DNA of 7,723 bases from Phycisphaerae bacterium (lineage in GTDB: Bacteria > Planctomycetota > Phycisphaerae > UBA1845 > Fen-1342). Shown here piece by piece: positions 1 to 5,870 of the stretch (within the stretch, counting starts at the first letter, position 1; each line of letters opens with the position of its first letter). A model generated the notes under the pieces. The model had not been told where the DNA came from. It saw only the letters and a list, made by a program, of their open reading frames with translations, and did not search any database. The position numbers and the translations under genes are program-made. The stretch spans positions 1 through 7,723 of the forward strand of contig JALHOX010000221.1 in assembly GCA_022842805.1 (NCBI GenBank). The letters run 5' to 3'.

Positions 1-226
1 CGAAACCACCGGCGAAACCGCCCCGTCGGGCCTTTATCTCACCGGCGGCGGCGCAACGCTGAGCGGCGTTTGTCAGCACTTTTCCCGCGCGCTGGCCGTC
101 GGCGCGCACATGCTCACCCCACGCCGCGCGCTCGCGAAGTGGCCCGGCGCGGCCCGTTGCCTGCGCTATCCCGATGAGCCGGCGATGACCACCGCGGTCG
201 GCCTCGCGCTGGGAGATGCCCCATGA
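1..226 (+). CDS. pilM: PilM-like pilus assembly actin-fold ATPase, C-terminal fragment
   Basis: This is the last 74 codons of a gene whose start lies left of the window; it reads in frame from base 2 to the TGA at 224-226. The visible part has LYLTGGGATLSGV, the glycine-rich nucleotide-binding turn seen near the C-terminus of PilM and other actin/FtsA-fold proteins. It ends with a helix containing TAVGLALGDA, the usual closing 'GLAL' motif of PilM. In the family, PilM is a cytoplasmic ATP-binding protein that holds the N-terminal tail of PilN and links the inner-membrane PilN/PilO pair to the pilus motor. The TGA overlaps the ATG of the next gene (ATGA, 223-226), so the two are translationally coupled. 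The following INLLP-containing pilN supports the call. A type II secretion GspL-like protein is a less likely alternative, because GspL and PilN functions are separate genes here. Confidence 0.7.
   Translation, partial: ETTGETAPSGLYLTGGGATLSGVCQHFSRALAVGAHMLTPRRALAKWPGAARCLRYPDEPAMTTAVGLALGDAP
211..215 (+). promoter_or_regulatory. Ribosome binding site of pilN
   Basis: GGGAG lies 7 nt before the ATG at 223, inside the end of the pilM-like gene. It decides in favour of that start over the in-frame ATG at 280 (just before INLLP), which has no purine-rich sequence at a suitable distance. Confidence 0.6.
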
Positions 227-885
227 CGCTGCGACGACCTGCCATCGACCGTCGCGCGGCCGCGCCCGGCCTCCCGATTATGGGCCCGCGCATCAATCTG
301 CTGCCCGTCGTGCTGCAGCTTCGACAGCGCCTCCGCGACCGCGTGCGCCAGTGGGGCGTAGTCCTGGCATGCGCGTCGGTGCTGGTGCTGATGCTGATCG
401 TGTCCATCAACGCCGGCGCTTACGCCGATCATCAACTGCGCACATTGCTCGACGCCGAGCAGCAGCGCGTGCAGCGCGAGGAGCGACGCAGCGCCGAAAT
501 CGCCGCCGAGGCGGCCGGCTTGCAGAAACGCTACCGCCAGCTGCAATCGCTCCGCAGCACCGAATCCTGGTCGCAGATGTTGCGAAAAGTCGCCGCCGCC
601 GCACCCGCTCGCCTCATCGTGCGACGAATCGACGTCACGCCCGTCGCGGCGGATCTGGCCCGGCCTGCCGAAGCGCCCCCGGAGCCGGGCAAGCCCCCCG
701 CGCCGCCGCGCCCGAGCCATCTGTGGAAAATCGAGGGCATCGCCGACGAGTATCAGGCCATCGTCGAATATCAGGGCCGTCTCCGGCAACTGAACGAATT
801 CAGCGAAGTGCAGTTGATGCGCTCCGGCGCGGACAAGATCGGCGTGACCGCGGTGTACCAGTTCGTCTTTGAGTGTCGGAGATGA
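223..885 (+). CDS. pilN: PilN-like type IV pilus inner-membrane assembly protein
   Basis: The 220-residue product has the PilN layout. A short cytoplasmic tail carries the hallmark INLLP at residues 24-28, the PilM-binding motif of the family. One membrane helix follows at about 44-64, then a Glu/Arg/Gln-rich coiled coil at about 68-110, and a periplasmic ferredoxin-like domain to the end. That last domain is interrupted at about 147-165 by a Pro/Ala-rich stretch. In type IV pili PilN pairs with PilO in the periplasm and with PilM in the cytoplasm. The tail before INLLP is about 20 residues longer than in many PilN proteins, and Met20 would give a more conventional length. The ribosome binding site at 211-215 and the ATGA overlap favour the upstream start. 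The next gene begins 4 bp after the stop. Confidence 0.82.
   Translation: MTLRRPAIDRRAAAPGLPIMGPRINLLPVVLQLRQRLRDRVRQWGVVLACASVLVLMLIVSINAGAYADHQLRTLLDAEQQRVQREERRSAEIAAEAAGLQKRYRQLQSLRSTESWSQMLRKVAAAAPARLIVRRIDVTPVAADLARPAEAPPEPGKPPAPPRPSHLWKIEGIADEYQAIVEYQGRLRQLNEFSEVQLMRSGADKIGVTAVYQFVFECRR
878..881 (+). promoter_or_regulatory. Ribosome binding site of pilO
   Basis: GGAG lies 8 nt before the ATG at 890, within the last codons of pilN. It selects ATG 890 over the longer in-frame TTG at 869, which would add only seven residues and lie upstream of this site. Confidence 0.6.
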
Positions 886-889
886 GCCG

Positions 890-1468
890 ATGAATCGTCG
901 CTCCGAATACCTGCTGCTCGCGACCCATGCCGGAGGCGTGGTGCTGCTCTCGGCCCTCGCCGCCGCCCTCGCCGTCACCGCGCTCGCGCCCTGGCAGCAG
1001 CGCGCCGCAGATCGCCCGCGCCTGAAGCGGGCCCTCGAAGAAACCAGCGAGCGCTGCGCGCACCTGATTCAGGTCAACCAGGACCACGCCGCCACGCTCC
1101 ACGCCGCGGTTCATGCCGCCGAGCGCGAGGAGCGCCGCTGCAACATCACCGATTCACAGTTGATGGCCCTGGTCAACGCCCATTGCGGCGCCGGCGGCGT
1201 CTCCCTCGAATCGATCGAACCGCAGCCCGCCGTCCGCGGCGCCGCCTGGCGCGACGTGCAGATCCGGGGCCAGGGCCGCTTCACCGCGCTCCATCGCGTC
1301 CTCGCCGCGCTCGAGGCCGAATCGCCCTACCTCCAGATCACCAGCCTCCGCATCGAAGGACCGCTCAACCTCACCGGCGACACCATGACCTGCGGCCTGA
1401 TGTGGACCTTGCGCTGGGTTCCGCCCGCCGCCCCAGGCGCCGCGAAGCCCGCCGGAGCCGCCTCATGA
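890..1468 (+). CDS. pilO: PilO-like type IV pilus inner-membrane assembly protein
   Basis: The 192-residue product has a short basic N-terminus, one membrane helix at about 11-34, a charged coiled-coil segment at about 38-85 and a small alpha/beta domain at about 87-177. The tail is Ala/Pro-rich. This is the bitopic layout shared by PilO and GspM. The identification rests on layout, length and position directly after pilN more than on any diagnostic motif, and sequence conservation in this family is known to be low. Its role would be to form the periplasmic heterodimer with PilN that aligns the pilus machine. Cysteines at residues 56, 84, 99 and 168 are more than I would expect in a periplasmic protein of this size. 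The stop overlaps the next start (ATGA, 1465-1468), indicating translational coupling. Confidence 0.68.
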   Translation: MNRRSEYLLLATHAGGVVLLSALAAALAVTALAPWQQRAADRPRLKRALEETSERCAHLIQVNQDHAATLHAAVHAAEREERRCNITDSQLMALVNAHCGAGGVSLESIEPQPAVRGAAWRDVQIRGQGRFTALHRVLAALEAESPYLQITSLRIEGPLNLTGDTMTCGLMWTLRWVPPAAPGAAKPAGAAS

Positions 1469-1983
1469 AGCTCACCCGTCGCCAGACATGGATGGGCGCC
1501 GGGCTGCTCGGCGCCTGCGGATTGCTCGTCGCCGATCGCCTCACCGGCGGCGCCAATCGCCCGCACCTCTCGCTCGCCGCTTCCACCGCGACCAGCGGCG
1601 ACCGCGCCATCGCCGGCCAGCTCTCCGGTCTCACCCTGCTACCCGCCGCAACTCCGGAGAACGAGTGCCGCGCCGCAGTGCCCGACGTCTTCAATGCTTC
1701 GCGCATCGCCATCGAGCTCGCCCCGCCTACCGATACCGCCAAGCCCACGGCCGAGGCCCTCTCGTCCGGCGAGGAGTTCCAAAAGCAGTTCTCGCTCTGC
1801 GCGATCGTGCTTGGGTCGCGCCCTTCCGTGCTCATCGGACGCCAGGTGCTGCACATCGGCGATCAATTGGGCGAGTTCAAATTGCGCGCGATCGACGCCG
1901 AAGGCGCCGAGTTCGTCAACGACCGTGGCGAACAGATCAAACTCCCCGCCCCGCGCCGCGAGCGCCGCGCGACGGGCGGCTGA
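1465..1983 (+). CDS. pilP: PilP/GspC-like pilus or secretion alignment protein
   Basis: The 172-residue product starts with a basic stretch and a hydrophobic segment at about 9-24. That segment contains LLGAC with Cys18, so it could be a lipoprotein signal (PilP is a lipoprotein in Pseudomonas) or a plain membrane anchor as in GspC. A low-complexity linker runs to about residue 105. The C-terminal part, about 106-160, holds the pattern F.L.AIV.G..P.VLIG..VL.IGD.LG.F.L..I, followed by a short strand ending in QIKL. This resembles the small beta-sandwich 'homology region' of PilP/GspC that contacts the secretin. GGAG at 1454-1457 is 7 nt before the ATG and supports this start. Position after pilMNO supports the call, but the low similarity leaves the exact family less certain. 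No secretin gene follows; a convergent gene begins after 108 bp. Confidence 0.6.
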   Translation: MKLTRRQTWMGAGLLGACGLLVADRLTGGANRPHLSLAASTATSGDRAIAGQLSGLTLLPAATPENECRAAVPDVFNASRIAIELAPPTDTAKPTAEALSSGEEFQKQFSLCAIVLGSRPSVLIGRQVLHIGDQLGEFKLRAIDAEGAEFVNDRGEQIKLPAPRRERRATGG

Positions 1984-2091
1984 GCCGGCCGCGAGGGCTC
2001 GGCCCGCGCTCAGCGACAGAGGGCCGCGCCGAATGAGACTGGTTGTCCCCCACCCCCCGCGGCGCGACCCCCTTGGTCCCTCGTCGCTGCG
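1984..2091. other. Convergent intergenic spacer, no clear terminator
   Basis: This 108-bp spacer separates the 3' ends of the pilP-like gene (plus) and the serine hydrolase gene (minus). The only structure I see is a weak inverted repeat, CGGCCC (2000-2005) with GGGCCG (2021-2026), around a 15-nt loop and without a T-tract on either strand. If it ends transcription it would have to do so weakly or with Rho. Confidence 0.4.
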
Positions 2092-3798
2092 CTACTCCCT
2101 CACGGCTTCATGCGCGCCGTTCTGGTGCAACACCAGCTTGGTCGCCTTGCCGTCGGCGCCGCGCACAAACACCAGTTGCGCGTCGACCACCGTGTAATAA
2201 AACTTGTCTTCCGCCTCCGGATAGACCTCAAACGTCGGCTGCCCGGTTAGACCCACCATCAGCTTGTCGCCGTCGCGCTTCACGGTGAACAACATCTCCG
2301 GCGCAAGGCGATAGTTGCCCTCCAACCCGTCATACTTGCTGACATCCACGTCGACGGGCCGTCGCTGCTGCGAAAGCGGTCGCTCAACGCGCTTCGCGGG
2401 GCTGTCCGTGCCGTCGACCTGCGTCAGCACCATGCCCGTCGCCTTGCCGCCCGGCTCTCCCTCAAACCGCACGCGAAAACCAACTTCGTTGTTGAAGAAG
2501 ATTCCCTCGAATTCCGGCTCAATCTCGCGCGCCGGCTGCCCCGTGCGCTGAATGAACAGCCGGTCGCGATAGCGCGTCACTTCGCGATAGACCCCCTCGC
2601 TGATCTCATACACGCCGACATAGCGCTCCAAAGTCTCCTTCGGCAGCTTGGTTGCGATGCGATTCGTCCGCAGCGGGTACTTGGGCGTCAGCAGGTGAAA
2701 CCCAATGTCGTCGATATCCGCCGCCGAGTTCGACAGCACCACCACGCCGCGCTTCGTCGCGGGGTCCATCCCCAGGAAGCTGTGATAGCCGCCCGTCCCG
2801 CCGTTGTGCCACACCACATTCGTCCCATGCATCGCCGAGACAGGACCCCAGGCCAGGCTCGTCTTCTCCTTGCCCGCGCCGATCGGAATGTCCACTCGCT
2901 GCGCGAGCGTTACCGTCTCCTCCAGCGGCGTCTTCCCGATCTGCAGATTCGCACCCGCATACTTGAGCATGTCGTTCACGCTCGAACGCAGCGCGCCCGC
3001 TCCGGCCATCGCCGGCAGATCCCAGTTCGGCACCGCCTTCAGCTTGTCATCGTGTCCCTGCGCCAGCCGTGCCTTCTGCTCGTCGCTGAGCGCGATCGTC
3101 GTGCTGCTCATCCCCAGTGGCCCGGTGATGCGATCCTTCACCAGTTCCGCATACGGCTTGCCGCTCTTCACCTCCAGAAGGTGACCCAGCAGCCCGTAAC
3201 CCACGTTCGAATAAACCCGCTGACTCCCGATCTCGAACATCACGTCCGTATCCGAGAGCCACTCGTGCAATTGCTCCGTCGTGTAGTCCGCGTACGGATT
3301 CGTGACGTCCGCCGGCTGATGGTTCGCCGGCATCCGCTGCAGCCCCGACGTGTGCGTCGCCAGATCGCGCAGCGTCATCTCCCGCGCACCCGACTTCGGC
3401 GGAGCACATGTCTTCGGCAGCCACTGGCGGATCGTGTCTTCCGCCTTCACCTCGCCCGCCCGCACCATGTCCGCCAGCAGCGTGCCCGTGAAGGTCTTCG
3501 TGATCGAGCCGATCTCAAAGATCGTGTCACCGTCGAGCGGTCGCGAACTCGCCGATCCGCCCGATCCGTGCGCGATGACGCGCGTGCCGGCGGGCGAAAT
3601 GAGCCCGACGACGATGCCGACCGAACGCTTGTCCTTGTCGACCGCCTGCTTCAGGATTTCGCGAATCTCTGCATCGCTCGGGAAAGCCGCCGCCTTCGCC
3701 GCCTCATCGCCGATCGCCGCTGCGCTCACCGCACCCCATCCCAGCGCCGTCGCAATCACCACCTGCGCCGCACCCGCGGCCAACCAACGTTTTCTCAT
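2092..3798 (-). CDS. Exported serine hydrolase, beta-lactamase (class C/PBP-like) family, with duplicated C-terminal domain
   Basis: The 568-residue product has a signal peptide (MRKRW, a hydrophobic core, cleavage likely near VSAAA at 24-28), placing it in the periplasm. The catalytic domain at about 45-365 carries the three motifs of the serine beta-lactamase/transpeptidase-like fold. These are SITK at 98-101 (nucleophile Ser98, general-base Lys101), YSN at 196-198, and HNG at 331-333 in place of the KTG box. This combination is typical of the Pfam beta-lactamase (PF00144) family of esterases, D-aminopeptidases and PBP4*-like peptidases. A beta-lactam resistance role should therefore not be assumed. 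After the domain come two homologous beta-rich repeats, about 391-463 and 488-562, resembling the DUF3471-type lipocalin-like tail. Each contains TGQP, followed later by a G(G/A)D/GKAT segment. AAGGAA at 3808-3813 supports the start. Its substrate cannot be read from sequence. It is transcribed separately from the pil operon. Confidence 0.88.
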   Translation of the reverse strand: MRKRWLAAGAAQVVIATALGWGAVSAAAIGDEAAKAAAFPSDAEIREILKQAVDKDKRSVGIVVGLISPAGTRVIAHGSGGSASSRPLDGDTIFEIGSITKTFTGTLLADMVRAGEVKAEDTIRQWLPKTCAPPKSGAREMTLRDLATHTSGLQRMPANHQPADVTNPYADYTTEQLHEWLSDTDVMFEIGSQRVYSNVGYGLLGHLLEVKSGKPYAELVKDRITGPLGMSSTTIALSDEQKARLAQGHDDKLKAVPNWDLPAMAGAGALRSSVNDMLKYAGANLQIGKTPLEETVTLAQRVDIPIGAGKEKTSLAWGPVSAMHGTNVVWHNGGTGGYHSFLGMDPATKRGVVVLSNSAADIDDIGFHLLTPKYPLRTNRIATKLPKETLERYVGVYEISEGVYREVTRYRDRLFIQRTGQPAREIEPEFEGIFFNNEVGFRVRFEGEPGGKATGMVLTQVDGTDSPAKRVERPLSQQRRPVDVDVSKYDGLEGNYRLAPEMLFTVKRDGDKLMVGLTGQPTFEVYPEAEDKFYYTVVDAQLVFVRGADGKATKLVLHQNGAHEAVRE

Positions 3799-3800
3799 CC

Positions 3801-3813
3801 GAAGTACTTCCTT
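3801..3813 (-). promoter_or_regulatory. Ribosome binding site and palindrome before the serine hydrolase
   Basis: On the minus strand AAGGAA (3808-3813) lies 9 nt before the ATG at 3798 and is a plausible ribosome binding site. The perfect 10-bp palindrome GAAGTACTTC (3801-3810) overlaps it and fills the spacer. It could be a small operator or an RNA hairpin affecting translation; that role is inference. Confidence 0.45.
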
Positions 3814-3942
3814 GTCGTGTGTTGATTCAGCTTGCCGCGACGCAGACTACCAACCCGCCCGTGGGAGACGATCGGTTCTTGCGCGAACTTGTCGGCGATA
3901 TGACGCACCCGGCGGCAGGGGGGAGGAGTTCGACTGAGATCA

Positions 3943-4024
3943 GCCGACTTTCGGCGTGGGCACCCCGCTCACAGACGAACGGCTGCCGACAGGCACGCGT
4001 GCCGACCGACTTTCCCGCCACGCC
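3943..4024. repeat. Cluster of short inverted and direct repeats
   Basis: The stretch contains the hairpin GCCGA-CTT-TCGGC (3943-3955) and a perfect 12-bp palindrome GGCACGCGTGCC (3992-4003). It also has a 9-bp direct repeat CCGACTTTC (3944-3952 and 4006-4014), and the inverted pair GGCGTGG (3953-3959) with CCACGCC (4018-4024). It lies 145-225 bp upstream of the hydrolase start and could hold protein-binding sites or an RNA fold. In such GC-rich DNA some of this is expected by chance. Confidence 0.4.
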
Positions 4025-4042
4025 ATGCCCCGCCCCCGCAGG

Positions 4043-4078
4043 CAAACAAATAACGCGACGCCCAATACCTGCGTCGCG
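4043..4078 (-). terminator. Intrinsic terminator of the small minus-strand gene
   Basis: On the minus strand CGCGACGC (4078-4071) pairs perfectly over 8 bp with GCGTCGCG (4061-4054) around a 9-nt loop. It is followed at once by TTATTTGTTT (4053-4044). The T-rich run stands out in this GC-rich DNA. It lies about 62 bp after the stop codon at 4140 and separates that gene from the serine hydrolase. Confidence 0.7.
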
Positions 4079-4139
4079 CTGCGCGAATTCTGCCGAAAGG
4101 TCGCGATCGGCTTGCGATCGCCGGGCCTCGCGGCGGCGG

Positions 4140-4448
4140 CTACTTGCCGCTGACGGTGATGTAAGACATGACGCTGCCCAGGTCGCGAATGACGTCGACG
4201 CTGGCGCGGATCGTGTACTTGGCGCCCGGCTCAATCGTTACCGCAGGCCGCGATTCCATCTGGTGATGCCACGTCATGCCGCCGCGGATCCACTCTTTCC
4301 ACGACGGACGCTTCGCCTGCCGCTGACGATGGGCCCGGACGACGTTCCGGTCCTTGCAGCAAAGACGAACGAGCGTCTTCTGCGCCGCCGCATTGCGCGG
4401 CAGCTTCTCAATTTTAATTTCGATGGTCGAGCCGGGGCTGATCGCCAT
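4140..4448 (-). CDS. Small basic protein of unknown function
   Basis: The 102-residue product is not one I can name. It starts MAISPGSTIEIKIEKLP and is basic in the middle, with a WKEWIRGG motif followed by MTWHHQM at about 55-66. It ends with strand-like segments (AVTIEPG, YTIRASVDVIRDL, YITVSG). There is no signal peptide or membrane helix, so it is probably cytoplasmic and mostly beta, with a positively charged region that could bind nucleic acid; that last point is inference. A TTG start at 4457 would add three residues, but GAGGAG at 4460-4465 would then be only 2 nt away, against 11 nt for the ATG at 4448. The gene looks real because it has a promoter candidate, a ribosome binding site and a strong terminator, and its composition is balanced, unlike the shadow frames nearby. 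Confidence 0.7.
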   Translation of the reverse strand: MAISPGSTIEIKIEKLPRNAAAQKTLVRLCCKDRNVVRAHRQRQAKRPSWKEWIRGGMTWHHQMESRPAVTIEPGAKYTIRASVDVIRDLGSVMSYITVSGK

Positions 4449-4459
4449 GGTTCTCAATG

Positions 4460-4465
4460 CTCCTC
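4460..4465 (-). promoter_or_regulatory. Ribosome binding site of the small basic protein gene
   Basis: GAGGAG on the minus strand, 11 nt before the ATG at 4448. The spacing is a little long but rules out the TTG at 4457, which would be only 2 nt away. Confidence 0.5.
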
Positions 4466-4523
4466 GTCGCCGCTCTGTCGCCAGGCCTTAGAACCCGGAC
4501 GACCGGCTAAATTCGAACCGGGG

Positions 4524-4552
4524 AATGTAGCGGTCCCCTCCGCAGGCTGCAA
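4524..4552 (-). promoter_or_regulatory. Candidate sigma-70-type promoter of the small basic protein gene
   Basis: On the minus strand TTGCAG (4552-4547) and TACATT (4529-4524) are separated by exactly 17 nt. They match the consensus boxes at 3 and 4 of 6 positions. Transcription would begin near 4517, giving a leader of about 70 nt. Confidence 0.4.
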
Positions 4553-4681
4553 GCGGGGGGCTCCGCGACGGGGCGGTTTTCGAAACGGGACGGCGGCGAC
4601 TGTCGCTAGATTCGGCCCTCCGGACCCCTCCAGCCCATTTCCTACGCCCGCCCCCGAGGCCCCGCGCCGCCGGCCGCAAGC

Positions 4682-4707
4682 TGGACAGGCCCGAATCCCG
4701 ATACAAT
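4682..4707 (+). promoter_or_regulatory. Possible promoter of the first lipoprotein gene
   Basis: TACAAT (4702-4707) matches a -10 box at 5 of 6 positions. TGGACA (4682-4687) matches a -35 box at 5 of 6, but the spacing is only 14 nt, shorter than usual. The -10 is the more believable part. Transcription would start near 4714 and give a leader of about 105 nt. Confidence 0.3.
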
Positions 4708-4818
4708 GGGCAACAAGGTTGGTGGAGGCTCTCCCGATCGAGAGGCGCGACCCGGAGTGTTGCGCAAAACCGACCGCGCCGCCCCCGGCGTGCAGCCCCG
4801 AGAAATGAGACACATTCC

Positions 4819-5676
4819 ATGAAAAAGACAGTCGAACTACGCTATCGGACCTTGCGAGTCGCCGTCCTGCTCGCCCTCTTCGCCGGCTGCGTCACGCCGC
4901 CGCCGAACGGAAATGACAATGGCAACGGCAATTCGGCCAACGGCAACGCCAACACCACGCCTCCCCCCACACTCACCGACGCTCAAAAGGCCGCGATCAA
5001 CGAAGCCAATCGCCTCTTCGGCGAGGCCGCCCAAACCCTGAGCGCCGCGCTCTCCGGCCCCGTCAATCCCTCATTCGACCCCGAAAACCCCTCCCTCATC
5101 GGCGGCTTCGGCACCTGTCCGACCGTGTCGTTCGTGTCCAGTGCCGACGTCATCGCCATGGCGATCGAGTACCCCAGCTCCGGCTGCAGCAGCCAGGACG
5201 CCGGCGACGTCACGGTCTCCGGTCTCGTCGGCCTCACCATCAACCGCGGCACGCGCGCCGGAACCATCACCTTCACCAACTTCGTCGTCGACGGCGTCGC
5301 AATCAGCGGCAACATGACCCTGGCCGTCACCGGAAATGCCACCACCGGCGTGCAGTTCCAAGGCAATCTCAACCTGACCATCGGCGGGATCACCGTCACC
5401 GGCGTCACCACCTTCGTCATCGCCGATAGCGGCGCGATCACCTTCAACTCCGACGGCATGACCGTCAGCGACAGCGATTCCAACTTCGTGCTCACGCTCG
5501 ACGACGTCGTCGTCAACCCCATCGCCAACAACAACTTCGTGCCCCAGGCCGGCGTGATGACCTTCAACTTCGAGAGCAACTCGATCAGCATCACCTTCGC
5601 CGCCACCTCGCCCTCCACCCGCCAGGTGCAGGTCCGCGTGAACGGCTCCAGCCCGACCACCTATACGCTGCCCTAA
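4819..5676 (+). CDS. Asn-linker lipoprotein A, beta-rich, unknown function
   Basis: The 285-residue product has a lipoprotein signal: MKKT and Arg residues, a hydrophobic run at 14-22, then FAGC with the lipidated Cys24. Phe at -3 is not the commonest lipobox residue but is tolerated. A short Asn/Gly linker follows (about 30-47), then a Thr/Pro stretch, one amphipathic helix (about 53-79) and a large beta-rich domain (about 90-285) full of alternating Val/Thr/Ile strands and 'TGVT' turns. Cys100 in FGTCP and Cys123 in SGC align with cysteines of the downstream paralogue and may form a disulfide. Near the end is PQAGVMTF, then ISITFAATSP and QVQVRVNG. It is exported and membrane-anchored; no enzymatic motif is visible. 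There is no strong ribosome binding site before the ATG, only weak GAGA about 8 nt upstream. A terminator follows 39 bp after the stop. Confidence 0.85.
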   Translation: MKKTVELRYRTLRVAVLLALFAGCVTPPPNGNDNGNGNSANGNANTTPPPTLTDAQKAAINEANRLFGEAAQTLSAALSGPVNPSFDPENPSLIGGFGTCPTVSFVSSADVIAMAIEYPSSGCSSQDAGDVTVSGLVGLTINRGTRAGTITFTNFVVDGVAISGNMTLAVTGNATTGVQFQGNLNLTIGGITVTGVTTFVIADSGAITFNSDGMTVSDSDSNFVLTLDDVVVNPIANNNFVPQAGVMTFNFESNSISITFAATSPSTRQVQVRVNGSSPTTYTLP

Positions 5677-5714
5677 GGCGCAACGCCGCAGCCGATCAAA
5701 TTGCACCCTTTATC

Positions 5715-5763
5715 AGCCCCGCCGCGAGCCGGAGACGGTTTTCGCGACGGGGCTGTCCGTTTT
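5715..5763 (+). terminator. Intrinsic terminator after lipoprotein A
   Basis: Positions 5715-5727 pair with 5742-5754 over 13 positions with a single C-A mismatch. Inside is a second short stem, CCG-GAGA-CGG (5729-5738), closed by a GNRA-type loop. The hairpin is followed by GTCCGTTTT (5755-5763), a short T-run. Confidence 0.62.
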
Positions 5764-5764
5764 G

Positions 5765-5793
5765 CCGACATCCCGTTGACCGCCCTCTATAAT
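5765..5793 (+). promoter_or_regulatory. Promoter of lipoprotein B gene
   Basis: A perfect TATAAT (5788-5793) stands out in this GC-rich sequence. CCGACA (5765-5770) lies 17 nt upstream and matches the -35 consensus at 4 of 6 positions. A better-looking TTGACC at 5776-5781 is only 6 nt away and cannot act as the -35 with this -10. The promoter begins one base after the T-run of the preceding terminator. The leader would be about 70 nt. Confidence 0.55.
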
Positions 5794-5858
5794 CATGGAA
5801 ACAGTCTGGGATGGAAGCTGCCCCCGCCCCTCTGTCTGCAATCTGATCAACCGACCTT

Positions 5859-5863
5859 GGAGG
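5859..5863 (+). promoter_or_regulatory. Ribosome binding site of lipoprotein B
   Basis: GGAGG, a full match to the anti-Shine-Dalgarno core, sits 7 nt before ATG 5871. It rules out the TTG at 5865, which would be only 1 nt away. Confidence 0.8.
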
Positions 5864-5870
5864 TTTGCGC

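Larger units (their letters stand above)
3799..4139. other. Intergenic region between two minus-strand genes
   Basis: This 341-bp region has no supportable gene. From right to left it holds a short hairpin (GCGATCG 4103-4109 with CGATCGC 4115-4121), the terminator of the upstream small gene (4043-4078), a GC-rich palindrome cluster (3943-4024) and the leader of the serine hydrolase. I found no convincing -35/-10 pair for the hydrolase, though its promoter should lie here because a terminator separates it from the gene upstream. Long open frames through this stretch are Arg/Pro-rich by-products of high GC. Confidence 0.6.
4449..4818. other. Divergent intergenic region
   Basis: This 370-bp region lies between the small minus-strand gene and the first lipoprotein gene. 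It contains the minus-strand promoter candidate at 4524-4552 and a -10-like TACAAT at 4702-4707 for the plus strand. The rest is GC-rich with G- and C-runs (for example 4553-4560). Open frames crossing it in either direction are Arg/Pro/Gly-rich and show no domain features, so I annotate no gene. Confidence 0.6.

Noticed and set aside
166..978. Minus-strand open frame of 270 codons across pilM and pilN
   Set aside because: It is antisense to genes supported by INLLP, membrane topology and overlapping starts, and has no recognisable domain.
2092..3798. Annotation of the hydrolase as an antibiotic-resistance beta-lactamase
   Set aside because: The SITK/YSN/HNG combination and the added C-terminal domains fit the broad PF00144 hydrolase family; resistance cannot be inferred.
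2695..3825. Plus-strand open frame of 376 codons inside the hydrolase gene
   Set aside because: It is Arg- and His-rich and lies antisense to a gene with all catalytic motifs; this is a typical high-GC shadow frame.
4103..4121. GCGATCG/CGATCGC hairpin considered as a terminator or HIP1-type repeat
   Set aside because: No T-tract follows; the better terminator lies at 4043-4078. GCGATCGC is rare in this window and not arranged like the cyanobacterial HIP1 repeat.
4505..4525. GGTTCGAATT on the minus strand, resembling a tRNA T-loop (similar sequence near 7471-7484)
   Set aside because: Neither site has the flanking 5-bp T stem or any of the remaining cloverleaf, so no tRNA or tRNA fragment can be supported.
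3819..4808. Plus-strand open frame of 329 codons across both intergenic regions
   Set aside because: It is Arg/Pro/Ala-rich with no domain, no ribosome binding site, and runs antisense through a terminator and a better-supported gene.
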